The translations under genes and the position numbers were made by a program. The notes beneath the pieces are model-generated. The model was given only the letters and a program-made list of their open reading frames with translations, did no database searches and had not been told where the DNA came from. From Pseudomonadota bacterium (GTDB taxonomy: Bacteria > Pseudomonadota > Alphaproteobacteria > Caulobacterales > Caulobacteraceae), in the NCBI GenBank assembly GCA_023390245.1, contig JAEWDF010000088.1:21212-85211 (forward strand): a stretch of DNA of 64,000 bases, in the 5' to 3' direction. This document shows, one piece after another, positions 27,416 to 35,690 of this stretch; within the stretch, counting starts at the first letter, position 1; each line of letters begins with the position of its first letter.

Positions 27416-28448
27416 TTTTCATCTCCTTCCAGCTCAACCGATCCGCGTCCCTCGCGCGGCCGACTCGAACAGCGCCTTGAAACCATCCCTGTACCGAAGC
27501 CGCACCGGCGTCTTCGCCCTGGCCACCCTTTGCTGCGCCCTGTGGGGCAGCGCCTATCCGGCGATCAAGAACGGCTACGCCCTGCTTCACATCGCCGCTG
27601 GCGACGTGGCCAGCCAGATGCTGTTCGCGGGCTGGCGGTTCGCCGCTGCGGGCCTGATCCTGCTCGGCCTGGCCGGTCTCCTGCGCAAGCCGGTGCGGGT
27701 CCGCGACGCGCGCCAGATCCGCCAGGTGGCGCTGCTGGGACTGACCCAGACCGCCATCCAGTATGTTTTCTTCTACGTCGGCCTGGCGCACGCGACCGGC
27801 GTCAAGTCGTCGATCATGAATGCGACGGGCGTGTTCTTCAGCGTGGCCCTGGCCCACTTCCTCTACAGGGACGACCGGCTCAGCGCGCGCAAGGTCGTCG
27901 GCTGCCTCATCGGCTTCCTGGGCGTGGTGGTCGTCAACCTGGGCGGCGGAGGCCGGCTGACCTTCGACTTCACCCTGCTCGGCGAAGGCTTCGTGACCAT
28001 CGCCGCCTTCGTCCTGGCCGCCGCCTCGATCTACGGCAAGCGCCTTTCGGAAACGATGGACCCCATGGTCATGACGGCCTGGCAGCTGCTGATCGGCGGC
28101 GGACTTCTCACCGCCGGCGGGCTGGCGTTCGGCGGGCGCATCGAAGGCGTGGACCTCGCCTCGGCCGGCCTGCTGCTCTACCTCGCCCTTCTGTCGTCGG
28201 TCGCCTTCTCGGTATGGAGCCTGCTGCTCAAGCACAACCCCGTGGGCCTGATCGCGGCCTTCAACTTCCTGGTGCCCGTGTTCGGCGTCGGCCTCTCGGC
28301 CGTCTTCCTCGGCGAGTCCTTCCTGCGCTGGAGCAACCTGGCCGCCCTGGTCCTGGTCTGCGCCGGCATCTGGCTGGTCACGCGACCGCGTCATTCCCCG
28401 GCCCCGGCGGAAATTAAAGGTCATGTTTCGGGTGCAAATCGAGGATAG
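27411..28448 (+). CDS. DMT-family (EamA) transporter
   Basis: An inner-membrane transporter with two EamA repeats and ten hydrophobic segments: GVFALATLCCALWGSAYPAI opens repeat 1 and EGFVTIAAFVLAAASIYGKR opens repeat 2, with FLGESFLRWSNLAALVLVCA near the end. Family members export metabolites or amino acids; the substrate is unknown here. Coordinates use GTG 27411 (345 residues), but homology begins around residue 30 and a TTG at 27477 is as likely. Neither has a strong ribosome site. An ACCGGTGTC motif covers the upstream start, which favours the shorter form. Confidence 0.85.
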   Translation: MSFHLLPAQPIRVPRAADSNSALKPSLYRSRTGVFALATLCCALWGSAYPAIKNGYALLHIAAGDVASQMLFAGWRFAAAGLILLGLAGLLRKPVRVRDARQIRQVALLGLTQTAIQYVFFYVGLAHATGVKSSIMNATGVFFSVALAHFLYRDDRLSARKVVGCLIGFLGVVVVNLGGGGRLTFDFTLLGEGFVTIAAFVLAAASIYGKRLSETMDPMVMTAWQLLIGGGLLTAGGLAFGGRIEGVDLASAGLLLYLALLSSVAFSVWSLLLKHNPVGLIAAFNFLVPVFGVGLSAVFLGESFLRWSNLAALVLVCAGIWLVTRPRHSPAPAEIKGHVSGANRG

Positions 28449-28484
28449 AGAGGGCTGACGCCCTCAACCGCCGCAACGAACCCG

Positions 28485-29507
28485 ATGTCGATCGATCACG
28501 CCCGCAGGCTGTCCATCGCCCCCATGATGGACTGGACCGACCGGCATTGCCGCGCCTTCCATCGCGCCCTGACGGCCCGCGCCCTGCTCTATACCGAGAT
28601 GGTCACGGCGCCGGCGGTGCTGCATGGTGACCGCGAGCGGCTGCTGGGGTTCGACGCCTTGGAGCATCCGGTCGCCCTGCAGCTGGGCGGATCGGACCCG
28701 GCCCAACTGGCCGAGGCGGCCAGGGTCGGGGAATCCTTCGGCTATGACGAAATCAACCTGAACGTCGGTTGCCCCTCGGACCGGGTCCAGTCCGGCCGCT
28801 TCGGCGCCTGCCTGATGCGCGAGCCGGATCTGGTCGCGGACTGCATGGCGGCGATCCGCGAGGCCGTGTCCGTGCCCGCGACGGTGAAATGCCGCATCGG
28901 CGTGGACGACCAGGACCCCGCATCCAGCCTGTTCGCCACGGTCGACGCCTGCGCCGCCGTCGGTGTCGAGGTCTTCGTCGTCCATGCGCGCAAGGCCTGG
29001 CTCCGGGGCCTGTCGCCCAAGGAGAACCGCGACGTGCCGCCGCTGGACTACGGCCTGGTGCGTCGACTGAAACGGGAGCGGCCGCGCCTGTCGGTCTCGA
29101 TCAACGGCGGGATCGCTTCCCTGGACGAGGCGGAGGCGCATCTGGACGACGCCGACGGCGTTGCGCTGGACGGCGTCATGCTGGGCCGGGCCGCCTATCA
29201 CGAGCCCGCCCTGCTGGGCCAAGCCGACCGCCGCATCTTCGGCGAGGCGACGGCGGACGTGGACGCCTACGCCGCCCTGGACCGCTATCGCCCCTACATG
29301 GCCGCGAGGCTCGAAGAGGGCGTCGCCCTGCCGGCCATGACGCGGCACATGCTGGGCCTTATGCACGGCCGGCCGGGCGCGCGGGCCTTCCGCCGCATCC
29401 TGACGGTCGAGGCGATCCAGCCCGGCGCGGGGCTGGAGGTCGTAGACCGCGCGATCGAGGCCGTGCGCGAGGCCGAGGCGCGGCGCGGAAACGCCCTGGC
29501 GGCGTGA
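28485..29507 (+). CDS. dusA: tRNA-dihydrouridine synthase A
   Basis: FMN-dependent reductase that makes dihydrouridine at positions 20/20a of tRNA. It has 340 residues, normal for DusA. The N-terminal RLSIAPMMDWTDRHCR, the FMN-barrel segment INLNVGCPSDRVQSGRFGAC (catalytic Cys in the GACLM part) and VKCRIGVDD are diagnostic. ATG 28485 starts exactly where family members begin. It appears monocistronic, 36 bp after the DMT gene. Confidence 0.94.
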   Translation: MSIDHARRLSIAPMMDWTDRHCRAFHRALTARALLYTEMVTAPAVLHGDRERLLGFDALEHPVALQLGGSDPAQLAEAARVGESFGYDEINLNVGCPSDRVQSGRFGACLMREPDLVADCMAAIREAVSVPATVKCRIGVDDQDPASSLFATVDACAAVGVEVFVVHARKAWLRGLSPKENRDVPPLDYGLVRRLKRERPRLSVSINGGIASLDEAEAHLDDADGVALDGVMLGRAAYHEPALLGQADRRIFGEATADVDAYAALDRYRPYMAARLEEGVALPAMTRHMLGLMHGRPGARAFRRILTVEAIQPGAGLEVVDRAIEAVREAEARRGNALAA

Positions 29508-29564
29508 CGCCGGGCCAAGGTCCAGCCTGAACCTGGAGCCTGTTTCACCGCATCGTCGAAGGGC

Positions 29565-29594
29565 GAAGCGCTTCAACTCAAGCGGATCAGGTTC
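29565..29594. other. Palindromic leader upstream of TauE gene
   Basis: GAAGCGCTTC (29565-29574) is a perfect palindrome, and GAACCTG (29529-29535) repeats inverted as CAGGTTC just before GGGAGG of the next gene. The 98-bp gap therefore can fold into a long stem that would affect access to the ribosome site. Function unknown. Confidence 0.4.
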
Positions 29595-29605
29595 TAGGGA
29601 GGCCC

Positions 29606-30430
29606 ATGTCCGGCCTCCCCCTGTCCGAAATCCTGCTCCTTGTCGTCGTCCTGGCCGCCGCCGGCTTCGTCGGGGGAATCATCGCCGGCCTGTTCGGCGT
29701 GGGCGGCGGCACCATCATCGTGCCGGCGCTGTTCTACGCCTTCGCGACGCTGGGGGTCGGCGGCGAGGGCACTCTGCATACGGCCATCGGCACCTCCCTG
29801 GCGACCATCGTGGTCACGGCGATCCGGTCCCTGGCGGCGCACCGCACGCACGGGGCGGTGGACGAGACGGTGCTCAGGACCTGGACGCCGTGGGTGGCGC
29901 TGGGCGGCGCGATCGGAGCGGCGGTCGCGGGCCTGACCTCGATGGAGGGGCTGGCCATCGTCTACGGCGCCTGCCTGATGCTGGTGGCGGCCCAGATGGG
30001 ATTGCTGCCGGACCGTTATGTCCTGCGCCGCGACATGCCGGTGGGCTGGGCGCGTCGGGTCATAGGCGCGACGATCGGCCTCCTGTCCGCGATGATGGGC
30101 GTGGGCGGCGGCAGCCTGGGCGGCATGACCATGACCTTGTGCGGCCGGCCGATCCACCAGGCCGTGGCCACCGCCTCCGGCTTCGGCGTCGCCATCGGGG
30201 CGGCGGCCGCGGTGGGATTCGCCGTCTTCGGCTGGGACGCGCCGGGTCGTCCGCCTCTGTCGCTGGGCTATGTGAACCTGCCGGCGGCGCTGGTGATGGG
30301 CGTGATGACCGCCGCCGCCGCCCCGCTCGGCGCGCGGCTGGCCCATCGGCTGGACCGACGCATCCTGAAAAAAGCCTTCGCGATCTATCTTCTGGGGACG
30401 GCGCTGTCGGTGATGATCAAGGCGCTGTGA
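29606..30430 (+). CDS. TauE/SafE (TSUP) family permease
   Basis: A 274-residue integral membrane protein of the sulfite exporter TauE/SafE family with about eight hydrophobic segments. The two half-repeats show GGIIAGLFGVGGGTIIVPAL near residue 24 and GLLSAMMGVGGGSLGGMTM near 155, the conserved glycine-rich motifs. Known members move sulfite, sulfoacetate or related anions; no sulfur genes are adjacent, so the substrate is open. GGGAGG lies directly before ATG 29606. Confidence 0.9.
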   Translation: MSGLPLSEILLLVVVLAAAGFVGGIIAGLFGVGGGTIIVPALFYAFATLGVGGEGTLHTAIGTSLATIVVTAIRSLAAHRTHGAVDETVLRTWTPWVALGGAIGAAVAGLTSMEGLAIVYGACLMLVAAQMGLLPDRYVLRRDMPVGWARRVIGATIGLLSAMMGVGGGSLGGMTMTLCGRPIHQAVATASGFGVAIGAAAAVGFAVFGWDAPGRPPLSLGYVNLPAALVMGVMTAAAAPLGARLAHRLDRRILKKAFAIYLLGTALSVMIKAL

Positions 30431-30549
30431 GCCGGCGCTCCACAGGATGACCCACAGCCGGGCGCCCGCGCGCCCCATTTTGGCCCGATCCGGTGCGGAC
30501 AAGGGCGCGCCGGCTGCGTTGGGGGCCGGCGTCTCCGTGAGTCGAGCTC

Positions 30550-31101
30550 ATGATCGGCGCCGCCGCCGCACTCGCCATGTTGTGGACCCTGGCCGCCGGA
30601 CTGGCGGGCGATCCGGTCCCCTACGCTGTCGCTGTCGCGGCGGACCCGGTTGTTGAACCCGCAGCCCCGGCCGAAGGTTCCGACCTCGCTTCCGACCTGA
30701 GCGTCGAACAGGCCGCCCTGATGGACGGCGATCCCGACTGGCGCGCGTCGGCGCGGCTCTATCACGCCGGCGGGGGCGGAGCGACGGGCAACGATTCGCT
30801 CGGCTGCCGCCCGGTCGCCATGCGCACCGTCGCGGTCGATCCCCGCGTCATTCCCCGCCGCACCAAGCTGTTCATCCGCGAGACGGTCGGCCTGCGCCTG
30901 GCCGACGGTTCCATCCACGATGGCTACTGGTACGCTTCGGACACCGGCGGCGCGATTAAGGGCGCCAAGATCGACCTGTTCACCGGCCAGGGCCGCAGCT
31001 CGATGCGCCCGGCCCAGCGCCTGAACATGCGCACCCTGACCATCGTCGACGCGGGCGACTTCGACGGCTGCCCGCCCGCCTGGGAAAGCGCCTCCAACTG
31101 A
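30550..31101 (+). CDS. 3D-domain exported protein
   Basis: A 183-residue protein with an N-terminal hydrophobic signal (MLWTLAAGLAGDPVP region) and a C-terminal 3D (three-aspartate) domain at about residues 90-175. The diagnostic stretch is WYASDTGGAIKGAKIDLFTG; VAVDPRVIPRRTKLFI is also typical. The domain is shared with MltA-type lytic transglycosylases and Rpf-like proteins and acts on cell-wall glycan, so a periplasmic murein role is likely. It lacks the rest of MltA. The start at ATG 30550 is reasonable, but a GTG 13 bp upstream in another frame shows the region is not well defined. Confidence 0.82.
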   Translation: MIGAAAALAMLWTLAAGLAGDPVPYAVAVAADPVVEPAAPAEGSDLASDLSVEQAALMDGDPDWRASARLYHAGGGGATGNDSLGCRPVAMRTVAVDPRVIPRRTKLFIRETVGLRLADGSIHDGYWYASDTGGAIKGAKIDLFTGQGRSSMRPAQRLNMRTLTIVDAGDFDGCPPAWESASN

Positions 31102-31181
31102 TCGGTTGCGGGCGGGGCCGCTGCGGTTTCTCCCGTCGTTTCGTTGAACCACGTCCCTTTCCGTCATCCCCTCTCCTACCC

Positions 31182-31213
31182 GGAGAATGGGAGCCACGGA
31201 GAATGGGAGCGAC
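31182..31213. repeat. Tandem 16-bp repeat
   Basis: GGAGAATGGGAGCCAC is followed directly by GGAGAATGGGAGCGAC. It lies in a 200-bp gap of REP-like character (CCCCTCTCC ... GGGAGCG ... CCCCCTCCCCG) between the 3D-domain gene and the next, convergent gene. Confidence 0.6.
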
Positions 31214-31302
31214 GGCGACGGGGAGCGAAGGCGCGCAATGGCGCCTCCGCGGCTTCGCGATCCCCCTCCCCGCTTCGACGCGCGTCGCGGGGACTTCCGT
31301 CG

Positions 31303-32199
31303 TCAGTCCAGTTCGGTGACCTGCAGGGTCGCGTCGACCATGTCCTCGCCGTAGGTACCGACCCAGACGTCGTAGCGGCCGGCCTGAGGATTGGTGATGG
31401 TCACCTTCGGGTTCAGGCCGCCGGCGCTGTCGTCGTCGCAATAGAAGCGGCCGTTCGGCGTATTGACCAGCAGGGTGGTGTCGTCCGAGGCGGTCACCTT
31501 GAACGTCAGATCCGCGTCGCTGCTGCCGTCATAGAAGATCTGGATGTCGGCGGCGGCGCTGACCTTGCCCTCGCAGCCTTCGCGCGCGGCCGAGGCGGGA
31601 ACCGAGCCGCCGGCCAGGATCGACTTGGTCCACGGATCGGGGGTGAAGCCCGCGCGCAGGTTCGCCGTCCCGTAGTTCGGCGACAGGGTGATGTCCGGCC
31701 GCCCGCCGCCGCCCGAGCCGCTGGTCCCGCCCAGTTCGCTGATCTCCAGCGTCGACTGGACCATATTGTCGTTATAGGTGCCGACCCAGATGTCGTAGCG
31801 GCCGCTCTGCGGACCGGAGATGGTGATCTTGGGGTCCAGGTTCCCGCCGCTGTCGTCGTCGCAGTACCACTGGCCGCCGGGCGTGTTGACCAGCAGGGTG
31901 ACATCCTCCGACGCATGGGCGCGGACCGTCAGGTCCAGCGATCCCGCCTCGTAGAACAGCTGCAGGTCCGGCGCGGCGCTGACCGATCCCTGGCAGCCCG
32001 ACCGCGCGCCGCTGGCCGGGACCGAGCCGCCAGCCAGGATCGACTTGGTCCATGGATCGGGCGTGAAGCCGGCGTCCAGGCTGACCGAGCCATAGTTGGG
32101 GTTCAGGGTGTAGTCGGGTCGGCTGCCGCTCTTCTGAGCCAGGCTGGCGGTCGGCGCCAACAGGATCGCGACGGCGGTCGCGACGGCGATGGTCTTCAT
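31303..32199 (-). CDS. Secreted protein with two tandem copies of a domain
   Basis: A 298-residue exported protein: signal TIAVATAVAILLAPTASLAQ, then two near-identical domains of about 125 residues. Copy 1 has LNPNYGSVSLDAGFTPDPWT and copy 2 LSPNYGTANLRAGFTPDPWT; both continue with KSILAGGSVPAS, a Cys-containing strand, YCDDDS and GRYDxWVGTY. A Gly/Ser linker (GGTSGSGGGGRPD) joins them. The folds look like small beta-sandwiches related to pre-peptidase (PPC) domains, but I do not recognise a named family. Two Cys per copy suggest a disulfide. Internal duplication is plain; function is unknown. ATG 32199 gives a good signal peptide. Confidence 0.75.
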   Translation of the reverse strand: MKTIAVATAVAILLAPTASLAQKSGSRPDYTLNPNYGSVSLDAGFTPDPWTKSILAGGSVPASGARSGCQGSVSAAPDLQLFYEAGSLDLTVRAHASEDVTLLVNTPGGQWYCDDDSGGNLDPKITISGPQSGRYDIWVGTYNDNMVQSTLEISELGGTSGSGGGGRPDITLSPNYGTANLRAGFTPDPWTKSILAGGSVPASAAREGCEGKVSAAADIQIFYDGSSDADLTFKVTASDDTTLLVNTPNGRFYCDDDSAGGLNPKVTITNPQAGRYDVWVGTYGEDMVDATLQVTELD

Positions 32200-32288
32200 G
32201 ATGGTTCCCCCAGGGGTGCGGCCCCTGCCGCACCCGCACCCTAGCGCGTTTCCGACCACGGCGCAGCTTCAATCGAACATCGGTCTCG

Positions 32289-32612
32289 TCAGAACCGACG
32301 GCGGCCCGACACCGTTTCCCAGAACAGGCGGAAGTCGCCCATCAGGCTCCACAGCGGATATCGAAACGTCGCCGGCCGGTTCTTCTCGAAGAAGAAATGC
32401 CCGACCCAGGCGAAGCCGTAGCCGACCAGCGGCATGGCCAGCAGCCACCAGGGATTCCGCGTCGCCAGGAAGACGGCGAAGGCCAGCGCCACCAGGCCCG
32501 TGCCGACCACATGGATGCGCCGGCATGTCCGGTTGGAATGCTCATGGATGTAGAAGGGATAGAAGGCCTCGAACGAGGCGTAGCGGCCTTCGGGCGGTGT
32601 CGCGCGGGTCAT
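32289..32612 (-). CDS. DUF962 / Mpo1-like membrane protein
   Basis: A 107-residue DUF962 protein with three hydrophobic segments. Conserved His residues are visible in FYPFYIHEHSN, RRIHVVGTG and WVGHFFFEKN. The yeast relative Mpo1 is an Fe(II)-dependent dioxygenase acting on 2-hydroxy fatty acids; that activity here is only inferred. I start at ATG 32612, where homology begins, not at the upstream ATG that adds 16 polar residues. Confidence 0.88.
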   Translation of the reverse strand: MTRATPPEGRYASFEAFYPFYIHEHSNRTCRRIHVVGTGLVALAFAVFLATRNPWWLLAMPLVGYGFAWVGHFFFEKNRPATFRYPLWSLMGDFRLFWETVSGRRRF

Positions 32613-32661
32613 GGCGCCGAGGCTGCGCCCGGATCGGCGTTCTGGCAAGATGCCCGACATT

Positions 32662-32694
32662 CCTCCCCCGTTTCGCTACGCTGCCCGGGGGAGG
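32662..32694. repeat. REP-like palindrome after helicase gene
   Basis: CCTCCCCCG (32662-32670) pairs with CGGGGGAGG (32686-32694) around a TTTCGCTACGCTGCC loop. It lies 9 bp from the helicase stop. Only a short TTT follows on the plus strand, so it is more like a dispersed palindrome than a canonical terminator. Confidence 0.6.
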
Positions 32695-32702
32695 GTTTCC
32701 TC

Positions 32703-34574
32703 TCAGCCCTTCTTCTTGAATCCGCCCTTCTTGAAGCCGGGCTTGGGCTTGAACGCCTTCTTGGCGAAAGGCTTGGCGCCCGCCGTCTCGCCGCCGTCCG
32801 CCTTGGGCGCCCAGGGCTTCTTCTTGAAGGGAGGGCGGGCGTCGCCCTCGGCGCCGTCGCGCTTGAAGGGCTTCCTGAACGGCCGTTCGCCGCCCTCGCG
32901 GTCGTCACGCTTGAAGGGCTTGCGCGCGCCCTTGAACATGCCGGGCTGAGGCGCCTCGGACGGGGTGATGCGGACCTCTTCGGTCGAGGCGGCCACGGCG
33001 TCGCGGAAGGCCTTTTCGTGCGACTTCGCGATCTCGAAGCGCGTTTCTTCCGGGAAGGTGCGGATCGAGCCGATCTGCGGCTTGGCGATTCCGCCCACGC
33101 GGCAGATCAGCGGGATCAGCCACTTGGGATCGGCGTTCTTGTTGCGGCCGATGTCCAGGCGGAACCAGACCACCTCGTCCGGCTGGAGCCGCTCGCCTGG
33201 CCAGGGCTGGGCGCTGGTCCCGTCATCGGCCCGCACGCGCTCGCGGCGCGGCGCGCGGTCGGCGCCCGGATCGGACAGCTCCTCCGGCGCCGGCTGTTCC
33301 TTGCGCAACAGCCGCACCAGGGCGGCGGCGATCTCGTCGGGCGTGCGTTCGGCGATCATGCGCTTGGCCACGGACATGTCCTCGTCGGAGACCTCGGCCT
33401 CGAAGTGGACGGGCTCCAGCAGGCGCGCGTCGTCGGCTTTCCGGATCTCGTCGAAGGTCGGGGCTCCCGACCACTGGGCCTCGACGCCCGCCTCGGCCAG
33501 CAGGCGCTCGGCCTTGCGGCGGCGCGAGTGCGGGACCAGCATCACCGACACGCCCTTCTTGCCCGCCCGGCCCGTGCGGCCCGACCGGTGCAACAGGGCC
33601 GCGCGGTTCACCGGCAGCTCGGCGTGAACGACCAGGCCCAGGTCGGGCAGGTCCAGGCCGCGCGCCGCCACGTCGGTCGCCACGCACACGCGCGCCCGGC
33701 CGTCGCGCAGGGCCTGCAGCGCGTCGGTGCGCTCCCTCTGGCCCATCTCGCCCGACAGGCTGACCGAGGCGAAACCGCGCTCCAGCAGCGACGATTGCAG
33801 GTGCCGTACGCTGTCGCGCGTCGAGCAGAAGACCATGGCGCGCCCGGCCTCGAACCACCGCAGGGTGTTGACCACCGCATGTTCGATCTCGTTGGGCGCG
33901 ATGCGATAGGCGCGGTATTCGATGTCGGCGTGCTGACGGCTCTTGTCCGTCGCATCGATGCGCACGGCGTCGTTCTGATAGCGCTTGGCCAGGGCGGCGA
34001 TGTCGCGCGCGATGGTGGCCGAGAACAGCAGGGTGCGGCGGTCGGCTGGCGCCTGGTCCAGGATGAACTCCAGGTCCTCGCGGAAGCCCATGTCCAGCAT
34101 CTCGTCGGCCTCGTCCAGCACGGCGACCTTCAGCTGCGACAGGTCCAGGTTGCCGCGATCGATGTGGTCCTTCAGACGGCCCGGCGTGCCGACGACGATG
34201 TGGACGCCGAAGCCCAGGGCCCGCGCCTCACGCCGCGCGTCCATGCCGCCGACGCAGGTGGCGATCCTGGTCCCCGCCTCGGCGTAGAGCCAGCGCAGCT
34301 CCTCGGCGACCTGCATCGCCAGTTCGCGCGTCGGCGCGATGGCCAGGGCCAGCGGCGCGCCGCCGGGTCCGAACGCCTCGGCGTCGCCCAGCAGCGTCGA
34401 GGCCGCCGCCAGACCGAAGGCGACCGTCTTGCCCGAGCCCGTCTGGGCCGAGACCAGAAGGTCGCGCCCGGCGTGTTCCCCCTCCAGAACCGCCGCCTGC
34501 ACCGGCGTCGGCTCGGCATAGCCCTTGTTGGCGAGCGCGCGGTCGAGCGCGGGATGGACGGCGGGAAAGGGCAT
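32703..34574 (-). CDS. DEAD-box RNA helicase with DbpA-type RNA-binding domain
   Basis: A 623-residue ATP-dependent RNA helicase. Motifs in order: Q-motif YAEPTPVQAAVL, Walker A AQTGSGKT, APTRELA, VVGTPGRLKDH, DEAD in AVLDEADEMLDMGF, SAT in LLFSATIARD, and HRSGRTGRAGKKGVSVML. A DbpA/CsdA RNA-binding domain follows at about 465-545 (WFRLDIGRNKNADPKWLIPL), then a basic low-complexity tail of KPFKRD-type repeats. Such proteins act in ribosome assembly and cold adaptation (DeaD/CsdA group). Its 3' end is near a REP-like palindrome. Confidence 0.93.
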   Translation of the reverse strand: MPFPAVHPALDRALANKGYAEPTPVQAAVLEGEHAGRDLLVSAQTGSGKTVAFGLAAASTLLGDAEAFGPGGAPLALAIAPTRELAMQVAEELRWLYAEAGTRIATCVGGMDARREARALGFGVHIVVGTPGRLKDHIDRGNLDLSQLKVAVLDEADEMLDMGFREDLEFILDQAPADRRTLLFSATIARDIAALAKRYQNDAVRIDATDKSRQHADIEYRAYRIAPNEIEHAVVNTLRWFEAGRAMVFCSTRDSVRHLQSSLLERGFASVSLSGEMGQRERTDALQALRDGRARVCVATDVAARGLDLPDLGLVVHAELPVNRAALLHRSGRTGRAGKKGVSVMLVPHSRRRKAERLLAEAGVEAQWSGAPTFDEIRKADDARLLEPVHFEAEVSDEDMSVAKRMIAERTPDEIAAALVRLLRKEQPAPEELSDPGADRAPRRERVRADDGTSAQPWPGERLQPDEVVWFRLDIGRNKNADPKWLIPLICRVGGIAKPQIGSIRTFPEETRFEIAKSHEKAFRDAVAASTEEVRITPSEAPQPGMFKGARKPFKRDDREGGERPFRKPFKRDGAEGDARPPFKKKPWAPKADGGETAGAKPFAKKAFKPKPGFKKGGFKKKG

Positions 34575-34759
34575 CGGAAACCTGGAAACGAAACGCGGCC
34601 GAAACGACCGCGCCCGGCCGAGGACATCCTCAGGCCGGGCGGATGGCGCGCTCTATACACTGATAAAGGCGGGCGTGGGGCGGATTTCGCCGTTCACCCT
34701 GTTCGTTCAGCCGGCCTTGACCGGCCGGCGCGAGGGTGGACGGCGAAGGGAGCGCCGCC

Positions 34760-34969
34760 ATGCAGGCCTGTTCGATCGCCGCCGCCGGGATGATGTCGGC
34801 CCAGGACCGCTTCGAGGCCAGCGCGCGCCGCACCGCCGCCCGGTCCCTGGAGAACCTTGAGCAGGAGACGGTCGAACGCATCGCGAGCAGGGCCGCCTTC
34901 GAGGCCAACGCCGCCGTCCTGAAAACGGCCGGCGAGATGCTGGGAACGCTGGTGGACCTCAAGGCCTGA
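34760..34969 (+). CDS. Miniature flagellar rod/hook-like protein
   Basis: A 69-residue protein whose N-terminus (SIAAAGMMSAQDRFEASARR) resembles the N-terminal helix of flagellar rod and hook proteins (Flg_bb_rod). Its C-terminus (SRAAFEANAAVLKTAGEMLG, then TLVDLKA) closely matches the C-terminal rod/hook helix (AFEAN...KTADEMLGTLLDL). The whole central domain of FlgB, FlgC, FlgF and FlgG is missing. A GAAGGGAGC ribosome site precedes ATG 34760; an in-frame ATG at 34736 is possible. There is no other flagellar gene nearby. It could be an axial-structure subunit or a regulator that mimics the coiled-coil; no function is assigned. Confidence 0.7.
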   Translation: MQACSIAAAGMMSAQDRFEASARRTAARSLENLEQETVERIASRAAFEANAAVLKTAGEMLGTLVDLKA

Positions 34970-35037
34970 GGCCAAGCGGAGCCGAACGCCCTGGCCGCTG
35001 GCGGGTTTACCTCCTCGACGCAGAGAGGAGACCCGAC

Positions 35038-35640
35038 ATGACCCGCGGCCCGCATCCCGATCATTCCGGAATGGCCATCACCTTCGTCAGGGTCGATCCC
35101 TATGGCGATGGCCGACTGGTGCTGACCTCCGACGCCGTCGACGCCGACGGCTGGCTGGACCAGGCCCACAGCCAGGCGGGCGAAGAAACCTCCCCGCCGC
35201 TGTCATGGGAGGCCTCGCCCGGCGTGGTCTCCTACGTCCTGGTGGTCGAGGATCCGGACGCGCCGCGCGAGGAGCCGGTGGTCCACTGGCTGATGTGGAA
35301 CATTCCCGGCTCGCTGCACGCCCTGCCGGCCGGGCTGGACAAGACAGCCGAGCCGGACGGCGCCGGCGGCGCGACGCAGGGGCTGAACAGCCGCGGCGAG
35401 CCCGGCTGGCTCGGCATGGCGCCGCCCGAAGGGCATGGCCCGCACCGCTACCATTTCCAGCTTTTCGGCCTGGACCGCCGGCTGGAGCTGGCGCCCGACA
35501 CGCCGCTGGCGGAGATCGTCAATGTCCTGAAGGGCGCGACCGTCGTGAAGGGCGAAGTGGTCGGCCGGTTCGAGACACGCGGCCTGGCGGACGGTCCCGC
35601 CCCCGTCGACGGCCGGGGCGAAGCGTCGCGTCCGGACTGA
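35038..35640 (+). CDS. YbhB/YbcL-type PEBP family protein
   Basis: A 200-residue phosphatidylethanolamine-binding-protein homologue. Ligand-site signatures are visible: VVEDPDAPREEPVVHWLMWN and GPHRYHFQLFGLD. Bacterial members are cytoplasmic or periplasmic and of uncertain role. GAGGAG lies 9 bp before ATG 35038; a second ATG at 35071 corresponds to the usual domain start. An Ala/Gly-rich tail follows residue 180. Confidence 0.9.
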   Translation: MTRGPHPDHSGMAITFVRVDPYGDGRLVLTSDAVDADGWLDQAHSQAGEETSPPLSWEASPGVVSYVLVVEDPDAPREEPVVHWLMWNIPGSLHALPAGLDKTAEPDGAGGATQGLNSRGEPGWLGMAPPEGHGPHRYHFQLFGLDRRLELAPDTPLAEIVNVLKGATVVKGEVVGRFETRGLADGPAPVDGRGEASRPD

Positions 35641-35690
35641 GCCCCTCGCCTCCCGCCGCGCGCGGCGCCACAGTGGCGGCGGGAGGAGCC

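Noticed and set aside
32703..32940. Repeated AAGCCCTTC-type motif near the helicase end
   Set aside because: It encodes the basic KPFKRD-type tail common in DEAD-box helicases; low-complexity coding, not a DNA repeat element.
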